NCBI RefSeq assembly: GCF_039555535.1
Contig: NZ_CP154630.1
Location: forward strand, 310,001-374,000
DNA from: Stenotrophomonas maltophilia
Lineage (GTDB): Bacteria; Pseudomonadota; Gammaproteobacteria; Xanthomonadales; Xanthomonadaceae
DNA: 64,000 nt
Reading direction: 5' to 3'
The position numbers and the translations under genes were made by a program. Under the pieces are notes generated by a model. That model made no database searches, had not been told where the DNA came from, and saw only the letters and a list, made by a program, of their open reading frames with translations. This document shows positions 17,528 through 25,775 of the stretch, piece after piece (positions within the stretch are counted from its first letter, which is position 1; the number at the start of each line of letters is the position of its first letter).

Positions 17528-18424
17528 ATGGATCCGATCGCCCCGTCGCTGGCCCGCCTGCAGCAGGTGCAGGTGCGCTATCGCGACCATACCGCCCTGC
17601 ATGGCATCGACCTGCAGGTCCGCGCTGGCCAGGTGCTGGCATTGCTGGGCCGCAACGGTGCCGGCAAGAGTACCGCGATCAGCGTGCTGTTGGGCCTGCG
17701 CCGCGCCGACGCCGGCCAGGTCGAGCTGCTCGGTGGCGACCCGCAGCAGCGTGCCAGCCGCCTCGGCCTGGGCGTGATGCTGCAGAGCACGAACCTGCCG
17801 CCGATGCTGCAGGTGGACGAGCTGGTGGCCCAGGCCAGTGCCTGCTACCCCGACCCGATGCCGTTGCAGGAGGTACTGCAGCGCGCCGGACTGCAGGCGC
17901 TGGCGGGCCGCCGCTACGGCCAGCTGTCCGGTGGCCAGCAGCGCGCCGTGCAGTTCGCCAACGCACTGTGTGGGCGCCCGCGCGTACTGTTCCTGGACGA
18001 GCCCACCACCGGGCTGGACATCCAGGCGCGGCAGACCATGTGGCAGGCCATCCGGCAGCTGGTGGCCGAAGGCTGCGGCGTGCTGCTGACCACCCACTAC
18101 CTGGAGGAGGCCGAGGCATTGGCGCAGCAGGTGGTGGTGCTGGAACAGGGCCGGGTGTTGGCCGACGCGCCGCTGGCCGAACTGCGCCTGGCCGAGCGGC
18201 CGCGTCGCATCCGCTGCCGCAGCGTGCTGTCCGCTGAAGAGGTGCAGTACTGGCCGGGCGTGCAGCAGGTGCAGCGCGACGGCGAGCATCTGCAGCTGCT
18301 GGCGAGCCCGGCCGAGCCGGTGGTGGCTCGCCTGCTGGCCGCCGATGCGCAGCTGCGTGAACTGGAAGTACAGGGCGCGGCGCTGGCCGATGCCTTCCTC
18401 GACCTGACCCGGGAGGCCGCATGA
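17528..18424 (+). CDS. ABC-2 type exporter ATPase
   Basis: 298 residues from the ATG at 17528; an in-frame ATG at 17498 would add ten unconserved residues. Walker A is LGRNGAGKST (about residues 41-50), the signature LSGGQQRAVQFANAL, Walker B VLFLDEPTTGLD and the switch His TTHYLEEAE. The C-terminal 80 residues form the accessory region of CcmA/NatA/DrrA-type exporters. It powers the permease encoded immediately downstream (4-bp ATGA overlap). The following kinase and regulator suggest a drug- or membrane-stress-sensing export module like Bacillus yvfRSTU. Confidence 0.9.
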   Translation: MDPIAPSLARLQQVQVRYRDHTALHGIDLQVRAGQVLALLGRNGAGKSTAISVLLGLRRADAGQVELLGGDPQQRASRLGLGVMLQSTNLPPMLQVDELVAQASACYPDPMPLQEVLQRAGLQALAGRRYGQLSGGQQRAVQFANALCGRPRVLFLDEPTTGLDIQARQTMWQAIRQLVAEGCGVLLTTHYLEEAEALAQQVVVLEQGRVLADAPLAELRLAERPRRIRCRSVLSAEEVQYWPGVQQVQRDGEHLQLLASPAEPVVARLLAADAQLRELEVQGAALADAFLDLTREAA

Positions 18425-19203
18425 ATACCCTGAATCCGACTGCCGCCGCTGCGCGTCCGGTATCGACCTGGCGGCGCGCGCTGCGCCCGTACCGTGCCGA
18501 ACTGCAGGCCGAGCTGCGCCGCGCCTGGCGTACACCCGCCTTCGCCGTACCCTCGCTGCTGTTCCCGGTGCTGTTCTACCTGTTGTTCGGCGTGTTGTTG
18601 GGCCGCGGCCATGCACCGCTGTACCTGCTGGCCACCTACTGCGTGTTCGGTGCGATGGCGCCGGCCCTGTTCGGCTTCGGCGTGCAGCTGGCGCTGGACC
18701 GTGAAGGCGGCCTGCTGACCCTCAAGCGCGCGCTGCCGATGCCGGCGGCGGCACCGTTGCTGGCGCGACTTGCGATGGCCGTGATGTTCGCGCTGCTGGT
18801 GGCCGCTCTGTTGATCGGCGTGGCGCGCGCGATGGGTGGCGTGCAGCTTCAGGCGGTGCAGATGCTGCAGCTGATGGCGGTGGCGGGGCTGGCCGCGCTG
18901 CCGCTGGGGGCGATCGGCCTGCTGATCGGAAGCCATGTCAGCGCCAGTGCGGCGCCGGCGATGGTCAACCTGGTCTACCTGCCGCTGGCGCTGCTGTCCG
19001 GCCTGTGGCTGCCGCTGTCGGCGCTGCCGAAGGTGTTTTCGACGATGGCCCCGCTGTGGCCGACCTGGCACCTGGCCCAGCTGGCGTTGCCGGTGGTGGG
19101 GCTGCCGTCGGTGGGCAGCGTCTCCGGCCATCTGCTGGTGCTGCTGGCGGTCACCCTTGTGGCGTTGCTGCTGGCGCGTCGCCGCCTGCGCCGGATCGGC
19201 TGA
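18421..19203 (+). CDS. ABC-2 type exporter permease
   Basis: 260 residues with six hydrophobic segments of the ABC-2 membrane family (about 40-60, 65-85, 113-133, 145-168, 175-197, 232-252). The N-terminal 30 residues are basic and Ala/Pro-rich and should be cytoplasmic. The start overlaps the ATPase stop by four bases, so the two subunits are coupled. Typical partners export drugs, lipids or peptides. The histidine kinase gene starts seven bases after the stop codon. Confidence 0.88.
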   Translation: MNTLNPTAAAARPVSTWRRALRPYRAELQAELRRAWRTPAFAVPSLLFPVLFYLLFGVLLGRGHAPLYLLATYCVFGAMAPALFGFGVQLALDREGGLLTLKRALPMPAAAPLLARLAMAVMFALLVAALLIGVARAMGGVQLQAVQMLQLMAVAGLAALPLGAIGLLIGSHVSASAAPAMVNLVYLPLALLSGLWLPLSALPKVFSTMAPLWPTWHLAQLALPVVGLPSVGSVSGHLLVLLAVTLVALLLARRRLRRIG

Positions 19204-19209
19204 ACTGGC

Positions 19210-20433
19210 ATGATCGGCAGCGATCGTCCCCGCCTGGATCACCCCGTGTCGTCGAGCTGGCTTGCTTCCCTGCTGCGCCCCGCACCGGACTCGGCAGTGG
19301 CCGACAACCTGCGCCGCGGCAAACCGGCCTGGGCCGATGCCATCCACCTGCTGTGGACGGTGTGGGTGTTCATGACGCCGCTGTTCTCCGGGGGCTACAC
19401 ACTGCGCTGGCTGTGGTTCACCCTGGCCAGCTATCCGCTGTTCCTGGTGCTGTATGCGCGCCTGCTGCTGTCGCCGCGGCACCATGCGCCCCGCTATGCA
19501 CTGGCGATGACCGCGCTGGCGATCGTGCTGGTGCCCTGGTACCCATCGGGCATCAGCTACTTCATTTTCGGCTGCGTGATGTTGCGGGTCTGCGGGCGCA
19601 GCAGCTGGTGGCGCTATCTGTTGCTGCTGGCCGTGCTCAACGCGGTGTTCTACCTGGTGGCCTACCTTGCGCACTACCCGTGGCAGAGCCTGGTCTGGGT
19701 GCCGGCGGTGTCGTTCATCATCGGCATGGTGGTGAACGTGGAGACGGTGAACAAGGAAAAGGATGCCGCATTGCAGCTTTCGCAGGAGGAAGTGCGGCGG
19801 CTGGCCACCACCGCCGAGCGCGAGCGCATCGGCCGCGATCTGCACGATCTGCTGGGCCATACCCTGTCGCTGATCACCTTGAAGCTGGAGCTGGCGCGCA
19901 AGCTGCACGACCGTGGCGATGCACGTGCGCGGCAGGAGATCGGCGAGGCCGAGGACATCGCGCGTGAGGCACTGGCGCAGGTGCGCAGTGCGGTCACCGG
20001 CATCCGTGCCAGCGACCTGGCGGGCGAACTGGCCTCGGCACGCCTGCTGCTGGAATGCCAGCAGGTGCACCTGCACTATGCGTCGCCACCGGCAATGCCG
20101 GTGGACGTCGAACGTGGCCTGGCGCTGGTACTGCGCGAAGCGGCCACCAACATCGCCCGGCATGCGCAGGCAACGCAGGCGCGGGTGGATTTCATGCTGG
20201 AAGGAAGGATGTTGGCGATGCAGATCCGCGACGATGGCCGCGGCGGTGTGCAGGCCGAAGGCAATGGCCTGTGCGGGATGCGTGAGCGGGTGGCGGCGCT
20301 GGGCGGGCAGTTGCAGGTGCAGTCTGCGAAGGGCGAGGGCACGGTGCTGACCGTGCGCGTGCCTGTGGGCGCGGCCACCACACCGCTGCCGCCGGGCGCG
20401 CCGCCGACGCTGGCAGCGGGCGGTGCCGCATGA
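19210..20433 (+). CDS. sensor histidine kinase, DesK/NarX-like
   Basis: 407 residues. Five or six membrane segments lie between about residues 45 and 175, then a short coiled stretch, then a HisKA_3 domain with the phospho-acceptor H212 in RERIGRDLHDLLGHT. The ATPase domain has an N-box EAATNIARH (about 300) and a GRGG...GNGLCGMRERV lid (about 335-360). With little periplasmic sequence it probably senses within the bilayer, as DesK and LiaS do. It is co-transcribed with the ABC-2 exporter and overlaps the regulator gene by four bases. Confidence 0.9.
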   Translation: MIGSDRPRLDHPVSSSWLASLLRPAPDSAVADNLRRGKPAWADAIHLLWTVWVFMTPLFSGGYTLRWLWFTLASYPLFLVLYARLLLSPRHHAPRYALAMTALAIVLVPWYPSGISYFIFGCVMLRVCGRSSWWRYLLLLAVLNAVFYLVAYLAHYPWQSLVWVPAVSFIIGMVVNVETVNKEKDAALQLSQEEVRRLATTAERERIGRDLHDLLGHTLSLITLKLELARKLHDRGDARARQEIGEAEDIAREALAQVRSAVTGIRASDLAGELASARLLLECQQVHLHYASPPAMPVDVERGLALVLREAATNIARHAQATQARVDFMLEGRMLAMQIRDDGRGGVQAEGNGLCGMRERVAALGGQLQVQSAKGEGTVLTVRVPVGAATTPLPPGAPPTLAAGGAA

Positions 20434-21032
20434 TCCGCATCCTGCTGGCTGAAGACCAGGCGATGGTGCGGGGTGCGTTGTCCGCGCTGCTGGGCCTGGA
20501 GCCGGACATCGAGGTGCTGGGCAGTGCTGCCGACGGCGAGGCCGCCTGGCGCATGCTGCAGCAGCTGCAGCCGGACATCCTGGTGACCGACATCGAGATG
20601 CCGGGCCTGTCGGGGCTGGAGCTGGCGCAGCGCATCGCCCGCCATGAGTTGCCGATCAAGGTGGTGATCGTGACCACCTTCGCCCGCGCCGGTTTCCTGC
20701 GCCGCGCGCTGGAAGCGGGCGTGCTGGGCTACCTGTTGAAGGATGCGCCGGCGGAGAACCTGGCTGAGGCCCTGCGCAAGGTAAAGCAGGGCATCCGCGC
20801 GATCGATCCGCAGCTGGCGCTGGATGCGTGGTCGCAGGCCGATCCGCTGACCGACCGCGAGCGCCGCGTCCTGCGGCTGGCAGGTGAGGGCCGTACCGCC
20901 AGTGAGATTGCCGAACAGCTGGGGCTGTCGCACGGCACGGTACGCAATTACCTGTCCGAGTGCATCGGCAAGCTTGGCGTGGCCAACCGGATCGAGGCGT
21001 ACCGGCTGGCGCGGCAGAAGGGGTGGTTGTAG
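20430..21032 (+). CDS. NarL/DesR-family response regulator
   Basis: 200 residues: a receiver domain with the acidic pair E8-D9, phospho-acceptor D54 (LVTDIEMPG) and K104 (YLLKD), then a LuxR-type helix-turn-helix (about 137-195) with EGRTASEIAEQLGLSHGTVRNYLSE. It is the obvious partner of the upstream kinase. By analogy with yvfTU and liaRS it probably activates the exporter operon, with targets likely in the 17.3-17.5 kb region. Last gene of the operon; a large inverted-repeat element follows. Confidence 0.92.
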   Translation: MIRILLAEDQAMVRGALSALLGLEPDIEVLGSAADGEAAWRMLQQLQPDILVTDIEMPGLSGLELAQRIARHELPIKVVIVTTFARAGFLRRALEAGVLGYLLKDAPAENLAEALRKVKQGIRAIDPQLALDAWSQADPLTDRERRVLRLAGEGRTASEIAEQLGLSHGTVRNYLSECIGKLGVANRIEAYRLARQKGWL

Positions 21033-21060
21033 CGGCGCCTTGCGTTTCCCGGTGATGTCA

Positions 21061-21557
21061 TTTCCGCGACCGCGGAGGGGTGTCACTTTCTTTGCTCGTG
21101 CAAAGAAAGTAACCAAAGAAACACGCCGCCAGATCGCGAGCCGGCGCTGCGCGCCGGTGCCCTGCGCTTCTCGGTGAATCAGGGGACGGCGCCGAACTCG
21201 CTGCGCTCAGACACCCGCGCCTCTTCGCCCCTGATTCCCCTGCGATGCTCGGCTCGCTAAAAGGCGGACCCAACGTCAAAAGCCGATGTTGCACCCCGTA
21301 GGTCCACGCCATGCGTGGATGCTGTTGCCATTGATCTTGACCTTCAAGTCCGCCTTGAGCGAGCCGAGCACCGCAGGTCCGGCGAGGGCGAAGAGGCGCG
21401 GGTGTCTGAGCGCAGCGAGTTCCCGCGCCGTCCCTCGACGGATCGAGGAGCGCAGGGCACCGGCGTGCGAAGCACGTCGGCTCGCGGCCGGCGGAGCGTT
21501 TCTTTGGTTACTTTCTTTGCGCGCAAAGAAAGTGACACCCCTCCGCAGTCGCGGAAA
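21061..21557. repeat. large imperfect inverted repeat (about 210-bp arms)
   Basis: The left arm (21061-21275) and right arm (about 21350-21557) are reverse complements with many matches over their full length. Each arm begins with TTTCCGCGAC.GCGGAGGGG and a smaller palindrome ACTTTCTTTGC...GCAAAGAAAGT (21085-21110 and the perfect 24-bp version at 21510-21533). Both arms share CTCGCTGCGCTCAGACACC. The 75-bp spacer holds a SMAG unit. Similar AAAGAAAGTAACC-bearing sequences are dispersed in Xanthomonadaceae. It occupies most of the 555-bp gap between the response regulator and the cytochrome b561 gene; I see no gene in it. Confidence 0.8.
21298..21320 (+). repeat. SMAG element inside the inverted-repeat spacer
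   Basis: A 23-bp unit GTAGGTCCACGC-CAT-GCGTGGAT, lying between the arms of the large inverted repeat. Confidence 0.8.
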
Positions 21558-21587
21558 CGATCCGCCGGGAACTCCCGGCGAGCCCCT

Positions 21588-22124
21588 TCAATCCTTCCCG
21601 CGCGCCATCGCCTGGAACACCCCATCGCGCCGCACCCACAGGTGGAACAGCGCTGCACCCACGTGCATCAGCACCGTGGCGAACAACACATATGCCAGCA
21701 GGCTGTGCGTATTGCGCAACGCGGCGTACAGCGCCGGGGTGTGCGGCACGATCGGCGGCAGGTGCAGGCCTCCCCACAGCACGATCGGGTAACCGCCCGC
21801 CGACAGCATCGCCCAGCCGATCAAGGGCATCGCCAGCATCAGCGAATACAGCATCCAGTGCGAGGCCTTGGCCGCCATCACCTGCCACACCGGCAGGTCG
21901 GCCGGCAGTGGCGGCGGGCGATGGCGCAGCCGGTTGTACAGGCGAAGCAGCACCAGCAACAGGATCGCGATGCCCAGCGGGCGGTGCAGGTCGATCAGCA
22001 CGGGACGCAGATGCAGCGAGGCGACCATGGTCACGCCGATGAACAGCATGGCGATGATCATCAGCGCCATGGTCCAGTGCAGCACCCGCGCCAGCAGGTT
22101 GAAGTGGCCGTTGTGGGTGTTCAT
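21588..22124 (-). CDS. cytochrome b561 family protein
   Basis: 178 residues, four membrane helices of the prokaryotic cytochrome b561 (CybB) fold. Candidate haem-b ligands are the His of RVLHWTM (about 16), LIDLHRPLG (about 47), AASHWMLYS region and the final-helix His of TVLMHVGAALFHLW (about 153-160). The family passes electrons from ubiquinol across the inner membrane. Its start codon overlaps the stop codon of the catalase-family peroxidase by four bases. This suggests it supplies electrons to that enzyme. Confidence 0.9.
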   Translation of the reverse strand: MNTHNGHFNLLARVLHWTMALMIIAMLFIGVTMVASLHLRPVLIDLHRPLGIAILLLVLLRLYNRLRHRPPPLPADLPVWQVMAAKASHWMLYSLMLAMPLIGWAMLSAGGYPIVLWGGLHLPPIVPHTPALYAALRNTHSLLAYVLFATVLMHVGAALFHLWVRRDGVFQAMARGKD

Positions 22125-23224
22125 CGCGCGGCCTCCTTCGGTTGCTCGACATTGCCGCTGGCGCGCTCGCGTTCGCGACGGTTGAAGGATTGCGAATAAA
22201 CGGCCGAACGCGCAGCCAGGATCGGATCGTCACTGCCGCGCACGCCGCTGGGCAGGATCAGCGGATCGAAGTTGATCTGGCCGCAGGCGCCTTCCTCCTG
22301 CGACTGCATGCGGTCCAGGCTGAGTACGCCGGCCACCACCTCATCGCGCGACGCGGGCCACGGCACCGATGGATCATCGATGGCATCGCCGGGCGCGGCG
22401 ATGGTCACGACCAGGTTCCAGCGCACCGGGCCGCTGGCCAGGCGCTGTTGCAGTTCCTGGCTGAGGAAATCGACGCTGGCCTGCTTGCGCGTTTCCGCAT
22501 CCATCTCCACCACTGCCGCCTGCGGCTGCCAGCGCCAGCGCACCGCACGCTTCTGGCCCTGTGCATTGGTGAACCAGAAGCTGTTGACGCTGTTGAAGGT
22601 GGTGTCGGCCCAGCTGCTGGTCCACGGTGCGGTCTTGGCCCACTGCTGGAACGCCTGCGCACTGGGGTATTTCGCCAGCACTGCCGCCATCTTCTGTGGG
22701 TCCGGCTTGCCGGTGGCCGTGTCGGGAATGGAGGCACGCGTCTGCGCGTAGAACGCCTCGGCGTTGGGCACGGCGAAGAACGGGAAGCTGTTCATCGCCA
22801 TGCGCCATTCCTGGCCATCATCACTGACCATCTGCACCGCGATGCTGCGGACGCGTGCGGTGTTGTCGGCGCCGTAGGGATCGCCGCCGCCGATCGACAG
22901 CCGCCCCATCACCGGCACGCGGCGCTGCGAGAACACCCGTGCACTGGACAGGGTGGGAGCCTGCGCGCTTGGTTCGAACCAGCCGCTCACGCACACGCCT
23001 TTGCTGTGCGCACGGCGGAACCCGGGATGAGCCGGGCCGGTGGCTTCGATGGTGTCGGTGAAGCGCTGCGCGGTCAGGCGGCCGCCAATCCATCCGGCCA
23101 GCCAGGCGAAGGCCAACGCGACCGCACCCAGGATGAGCGCGATCAGTGCGATCCAGAGCAGGGGTGAATGCTTGCGTGGTGCGCCCGGCGTCTGGCCGGC
23201 GCGGGTGTAGCGGAAGAGCGACAT
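22121..23224 (-). CDS. membrane-anchored catalase-family peroxidase
   Basis: 367 residues from the ATG at 23224. A basic N-terminus and one membrane anchor (about 22-47, PLLWIALIALILGAVALAFAWLAGWIGG) precede a small-subunit catalase core of the SrpA-like type. The distal His is in RRAHSKGVCVSGWFEPS (about 70-85) and the proximal haem ligand in RSAVY near residue 345 (the RxxxY motif). The N-in/C-out pattern puts the haem domain in the periplasm. Such proteins lack the full catalase dimer interface and are thought to act as peroxidases. Co-translated with cytochrome b561, its likely electron donor. Confidence 0.9.
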   Translation of the reverse strand: MSLFRYTRAGQTPGAPRKHSPLLWIALIALILGAVALAFAWLAGWIGGRLTAQRFTDTIEATGPAHPGFRRAHSKGVCVSGWFEPSAQAPTLSSARVFSQRRVPVMGRLSIGGGDPYGADNTARVRSIAVQMVSDDGQEWRMAMNSFPFFAVPNAEAFYAQTRASIPDTATGKPDPQKMAAVLAKYPSAQAFQQWAKTAPWTSSWADTTFNSVNSFWFTNAQGQKRAVRWRWQPQAAVVEMDAETRKQASVDFLSQELQQRLASGPVRWNLVVTIAAPGDAIDDPSVPWPASRDEVVAGVLSLDRMQSQEEGACGQINFDPLILPSGVRGSDDPILAARSAVYSQSFNRRERERASGNVEQPKEAAR

Positions 23225-23339
23225 GGTCGGAGTCCTGCCTTCACGGAGCGTGTGGGTGGTCGACCCACACATCCTCGCAGAACCCGGCCGCGGCCGAAAT
23301 TCAATTTTTCGTCAAACTTCCAGCCCTGCCAACGCCCCG

Positions 23340-23479
23340 GTAGAGTCGACTGTCAGTCGACTCGCGCGCGCAGCGCGGGGTTTTCACGGCCGGTTCCAAT
23401 TGAAGAGCAGTCGGTTTGAAGAGCAGCCGGATCCAAGAGCAGTCGGATCCAAGAGCAGTCGACTAACAGTCGACTCTAC
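23340..23479. repeat. SMAG inverted pair with internal 16-bp tandem repeat
   Basis: The outer units begin GTAGAGTCGACTG (23340) and end AGTCGACTCTAC (23479), as in the pair at 5823-5910. Between them, 23400-23463 is four consecutive 16-bp units of the form TTGAAGAGCAGTCGGT with small changes (TTG or TCC at the front, one T-to-C change). The pair at 5823 has only one such unit. Confidence 0.85.
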
Positions 23480-23518
23480 CGTGCCCATGCCTGCCCCGGC
23501 GGTCGGGTCGGGTACGGC

Positions 23519-23538
23519 GTGCCGACCAAGGTCGGCAC
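23519..23538 (-). repeat. short palindrome after aminopeptidase gene
   Basis: A perfect 9-bp stem around AA (GTGCCGACC with GGTCGGCAC), eight bases past the M17 stop codon. It may be a degenerate REP unit or a weak terminator. Confidence 0.5.
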
Positions 23539-23546
23539 CCACCCGA

Positions 23547-24914
23547 TCAGCTGTAACGCGCCTTCAGCATCGCCCATGCCGAGCGCAGCGCCAGCGCTTC
23601 GCCACCGGCGGGACGGCCCGGGCGTTCGCCGTCGTTCCAGGCATACACGTCCAGGTGCGCCCAGCGCTGGCCGTCTTCCAGGAAGCGTTCCAGGTACAGC
23701 GCGGCGGTGACCGAGCCGGCCATGCGCGAACCGGCGTTGGCCAGATCGGCGATGCCGCTGCTCAGGTAGCGCAGGTAGGGGCGCCACAGTGGCATGCGCC
23801 AGACCGGGTCGCGGGTTGCATCACCGGCCTGCAGCCACTGCTGGGCCACCGTGTCGTCGTTGCTGAACAGTGCCGGCAGGTCCGGGCCCAGTGCGATGCG
23901 CGCGGCACCGGTGAGGGTGGCGAAGTCCAGCACCAGGTCCGGCTTCTGCTCGCCGGCGAAGGTCAGCGCGTCGCACAGGATCACGCGGCCCTCGGCGTCG
24001 GTGTTGTCAATCTCCACGCTCAGGCCCTTGCGGGTAGCGATCACTTCGCCTGGACGGAACGCATCCGGACCGATCGCGTTTTCCACCGCCGGCACCAGCA
24101 GGATCAGGCGCACCGGCAGCCCGCGCGCCATCACCAGGCCGGCCAGGGCCAGCGCGTGTGCGGCGCCGCCCATGTCCTTCTTCATGTTGCGCATGCCGTC
24201 GGCGGGCTTGATGTCCAGGCCGCCGGTATCGAAGCACACGCCCTTGCCGACCAGCACCAGCGCCGGATCGGTGTCCTTGCCCCAGCGCAGCACGACCAGG
24301 CGTGGCGCACGGTGCGAAGCGCGACCCACGGCGTGGATGGCCGGGAAGTTCTGCTTCAGCAGCTCATCGCCGGTGATCGCCTCGACCTGCGCGCCATGTG
24401 CATCGGCCAGGGCGCGTGCGGCGTCTTCCAGCTGCTGCGGGCCCATGTCTTCGGTCGGGGTGTTGACCCAGTCGCGCACGCGCAGGCTGGCGGCGATCAG
24501 GTCGGCCACTTCGCCGGACGGTGCAGCCACCAGCTGCGCCGGTGCGCGGTTGCGCTTGCGGTAGCGGTCGAAGCGGTAGCTGCCCAGGCCCCAGCCCAGC
24601 TGCAGCAGCGCCAGTTCGGCGGCCGGCAGTTCATTGGCCAGCTGCCAGACGCTGCCTTCGGGCAGCGCGTGCGGCGCATGCGCATAGCTGTAGGCATCGC
24701 CACGATCACCCACGCCCATCACGGCACCGGCCAGGCCATCGGTGCCCGGCAGCAGCGCCACGCTGTGGGCGCCGGCGTTGAAGCCCTGCGATGCCAGCCA
24801 TGCCTGGGTGGCAGCCGGCTGGCCGTCCTTCCACGCGGCGAACTGCTCGCGGTCCAGCACGTACAACGGCAGCGCCGCGGCGGTGTCGGCGGTGAAACCA
24901 GTGATCTCGCTCAT
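23547..24914 (-). CDS. M17-family leucyl aminopeptidase
   Basis: 455 residues. The C-terminal catalytic domain (about 155-450) carries GKGVCFDTGGLDIKP with the metal-binding Lys and Asp, and the diagnostic IDNTDAEGRVIL (M17 signature NTDAEGRL/V) near residue 300. The N-terminal domain is shorter than in PepA. The enzyme is a cytosolic, hexameric, two-metal aminopeptidase that removes N-terminal residues during peptide turnover. It resembles the shorter Xanthomonas/PepB-like branch rather than the DNA-binding PepA. Three bases separate it from the HAD gene upstream, so the two form an operon. Confidence 0.93.
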   Translation of the reverse strand: MSEITGFTADTAAALPLYVLDREQFAAWKDGQPAATQAWLASQGFNAGAHSVALLPGTDGLAGAVMGVGDRGDAYSYAHAPHALPEGSVWQLANELPAAELALLQLGWGLGSYRFDRYRKRNRAPAQLVAAPSGEVADLIAASLRVRDWVNTPTEDMGPQQLEDAARALADAHGAQVEAITGDELLKQNFPAIHAVGRASHRAPRLVVLRWGKDTDPALVLVGKGVCFDTGGLDIKPADGMRNMKKDMGGAAHALALAGLVMARGLPVRLILLVPAVENAIGPDAFRPGEVIATRKGLSVEIDNTDAEGRVILCDALTFAGEQKPDLVLDFATLTGAARIALGPDLPALFSNDDTVAQQWLQAGDATRDPVWRMPLWRPYLRYLSSGIADLANAGSRMAGSVTAALYLERFLEDGQRWAHLDVYAWNDGERPGRPAGGEALALRSAWAMLKARYS

Positions 24915-24917
24915 GCG

Positions 24918-25637
24918 TCAGATACTCCGGGGTGCGGCGGCGTCGAGGTTGGCGTCCAACCAGTCGGCCAGGCCGGTAAGGGTGTCGAACTGCAGGTCCG
25001 GCTGCAGTTGCGGATGGGTCCAGGTGGCAGCCTCGCGGTTGATCCAGCAGCCGCGCAGGCCGGCGGCAATCGCTCCGGCCACGTCCATCTCGGCGTGGTC
25101 GCCGACGTGCAGTACCTGGGCCGGCGCCACACCCAGACGGGTGCAGGCGGCGTGGAAGATGCTGGCCTCGGGCTTGGCCGCGCCGTGTTCGCGCGAACCC
25201 AGCTGGAAGACGAAATGATGGGCCAGGCCGATCCGTTCCAGGTCGGCATTGCCGTTGCTCAACGCCGCTACCGGCACCCGCGCGGCGATACGCGCCAGCG
25301 CGTCGATTGCATCCGGGTAGCACTCGACCTGGTTGCGCGCGGCGTAGAACACCTCATACGCCGGTTCCAGCAGATCGAGGCTGGCGCCACTGGTGTGCAG
25401 CGCTTCGTGCAGGGTCAGCCGGCGCAGTGCGCTCAGGTCGTGGTGGAGGTGCGGATGGGCGTGGTACAGCCGCTCGCGCAGTTTGCGCATCGCCGCCACC
25501 GGATACATCGCAGCGGTGGCCGGGCTGTGTTCGCGCATCCACGCGTGCAGGACCTGTTCGATGCGGGCGCCGATCGGAGCGAACGGCCACAGCGTGTCGT
25601 CAAGGTCGAGGGTGATGGCTTGGACGGGGAAATTCAC
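24918..25637 (-). CDS. HAD-family hydrolase, YigB/YjjG-like
   Basis: 239 residues. Motif I is LDLDDTLW (nucleophile about D10, acid/base D12), motif II ALSNGN (about 117), the Lys of motif III is in KPEAS, and motif IV is HVGDHAEMDVAGA (about 185). The helical cap between motifs I and II marks HAD subfamily IA. Relatives are cytosolic phosphatases acting on FMN precursors, nucleotides or sugar phosphates. It is transcribed just ahead of the M17 peptidase. Confidence 0.9.
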   Translation of the reverse strand: MNFPVQAITLDLDDTLWPFAPIGARIEQVLHAWMREHSPATAAMYPVAAMRKLRERLYHAHPHLHHDLSALRRLTLHEALHTSGASLDLLEPAYEVFYAARNQVECYPDAIDALARIAARVPVAALSNGNADLERIGLAHHFVFQLGSREHGAAKPEASIFHAACTRLGVAPAQVLHVGDHAEMDVAGAIAAGLRGCWINREAATWTHPQLQPDLQFDTLTGLADWLDANLDAAAPRSI

Positions 25638-25775
25638 CCCGCCATTCTACCTGCCCGCGCGGCCTTTCATGCGGCGCGGCGGGCGGGGCAGCCGGGTTCG
25701 GGGCGGCGCAGGTTGCCTGCCAGTTATGCCCTTGCTCCTGTTCCTGTGGCCTGCGTTACCTGTCTTCAGGCCGGC

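Larger units (their letters stand above)
23225..23546. other. 322-bp intergenic region
   Basis: Contains the peroxidase promoter area (AT-rich around 23297-23320), a SMAG inverted pair with a tandem array inside (23340-23479) and a short perfect palindrome GTGCCGACC-AA-GGTCGGCAC (23519-23538) next to the aminopeptidase stop codon. No gene seen. Confidence 0.7.

Noticed and set aside
21055..21177. Small ORFs with FFARAKKVTKE in the arms of the inverted repeat
   Set aside because: Such ORFs arise from the repeated GCAAAGAAAGTAACC sequence. They lack ribosome sites, and both arms encode versions that break at different places. More likely a non-coding element.
23400..23463. Tandem repeats considered as a CRISPR array
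   Set aside because: Units are 16 bp and directly adjacent with no spacers; there are no cas genes.
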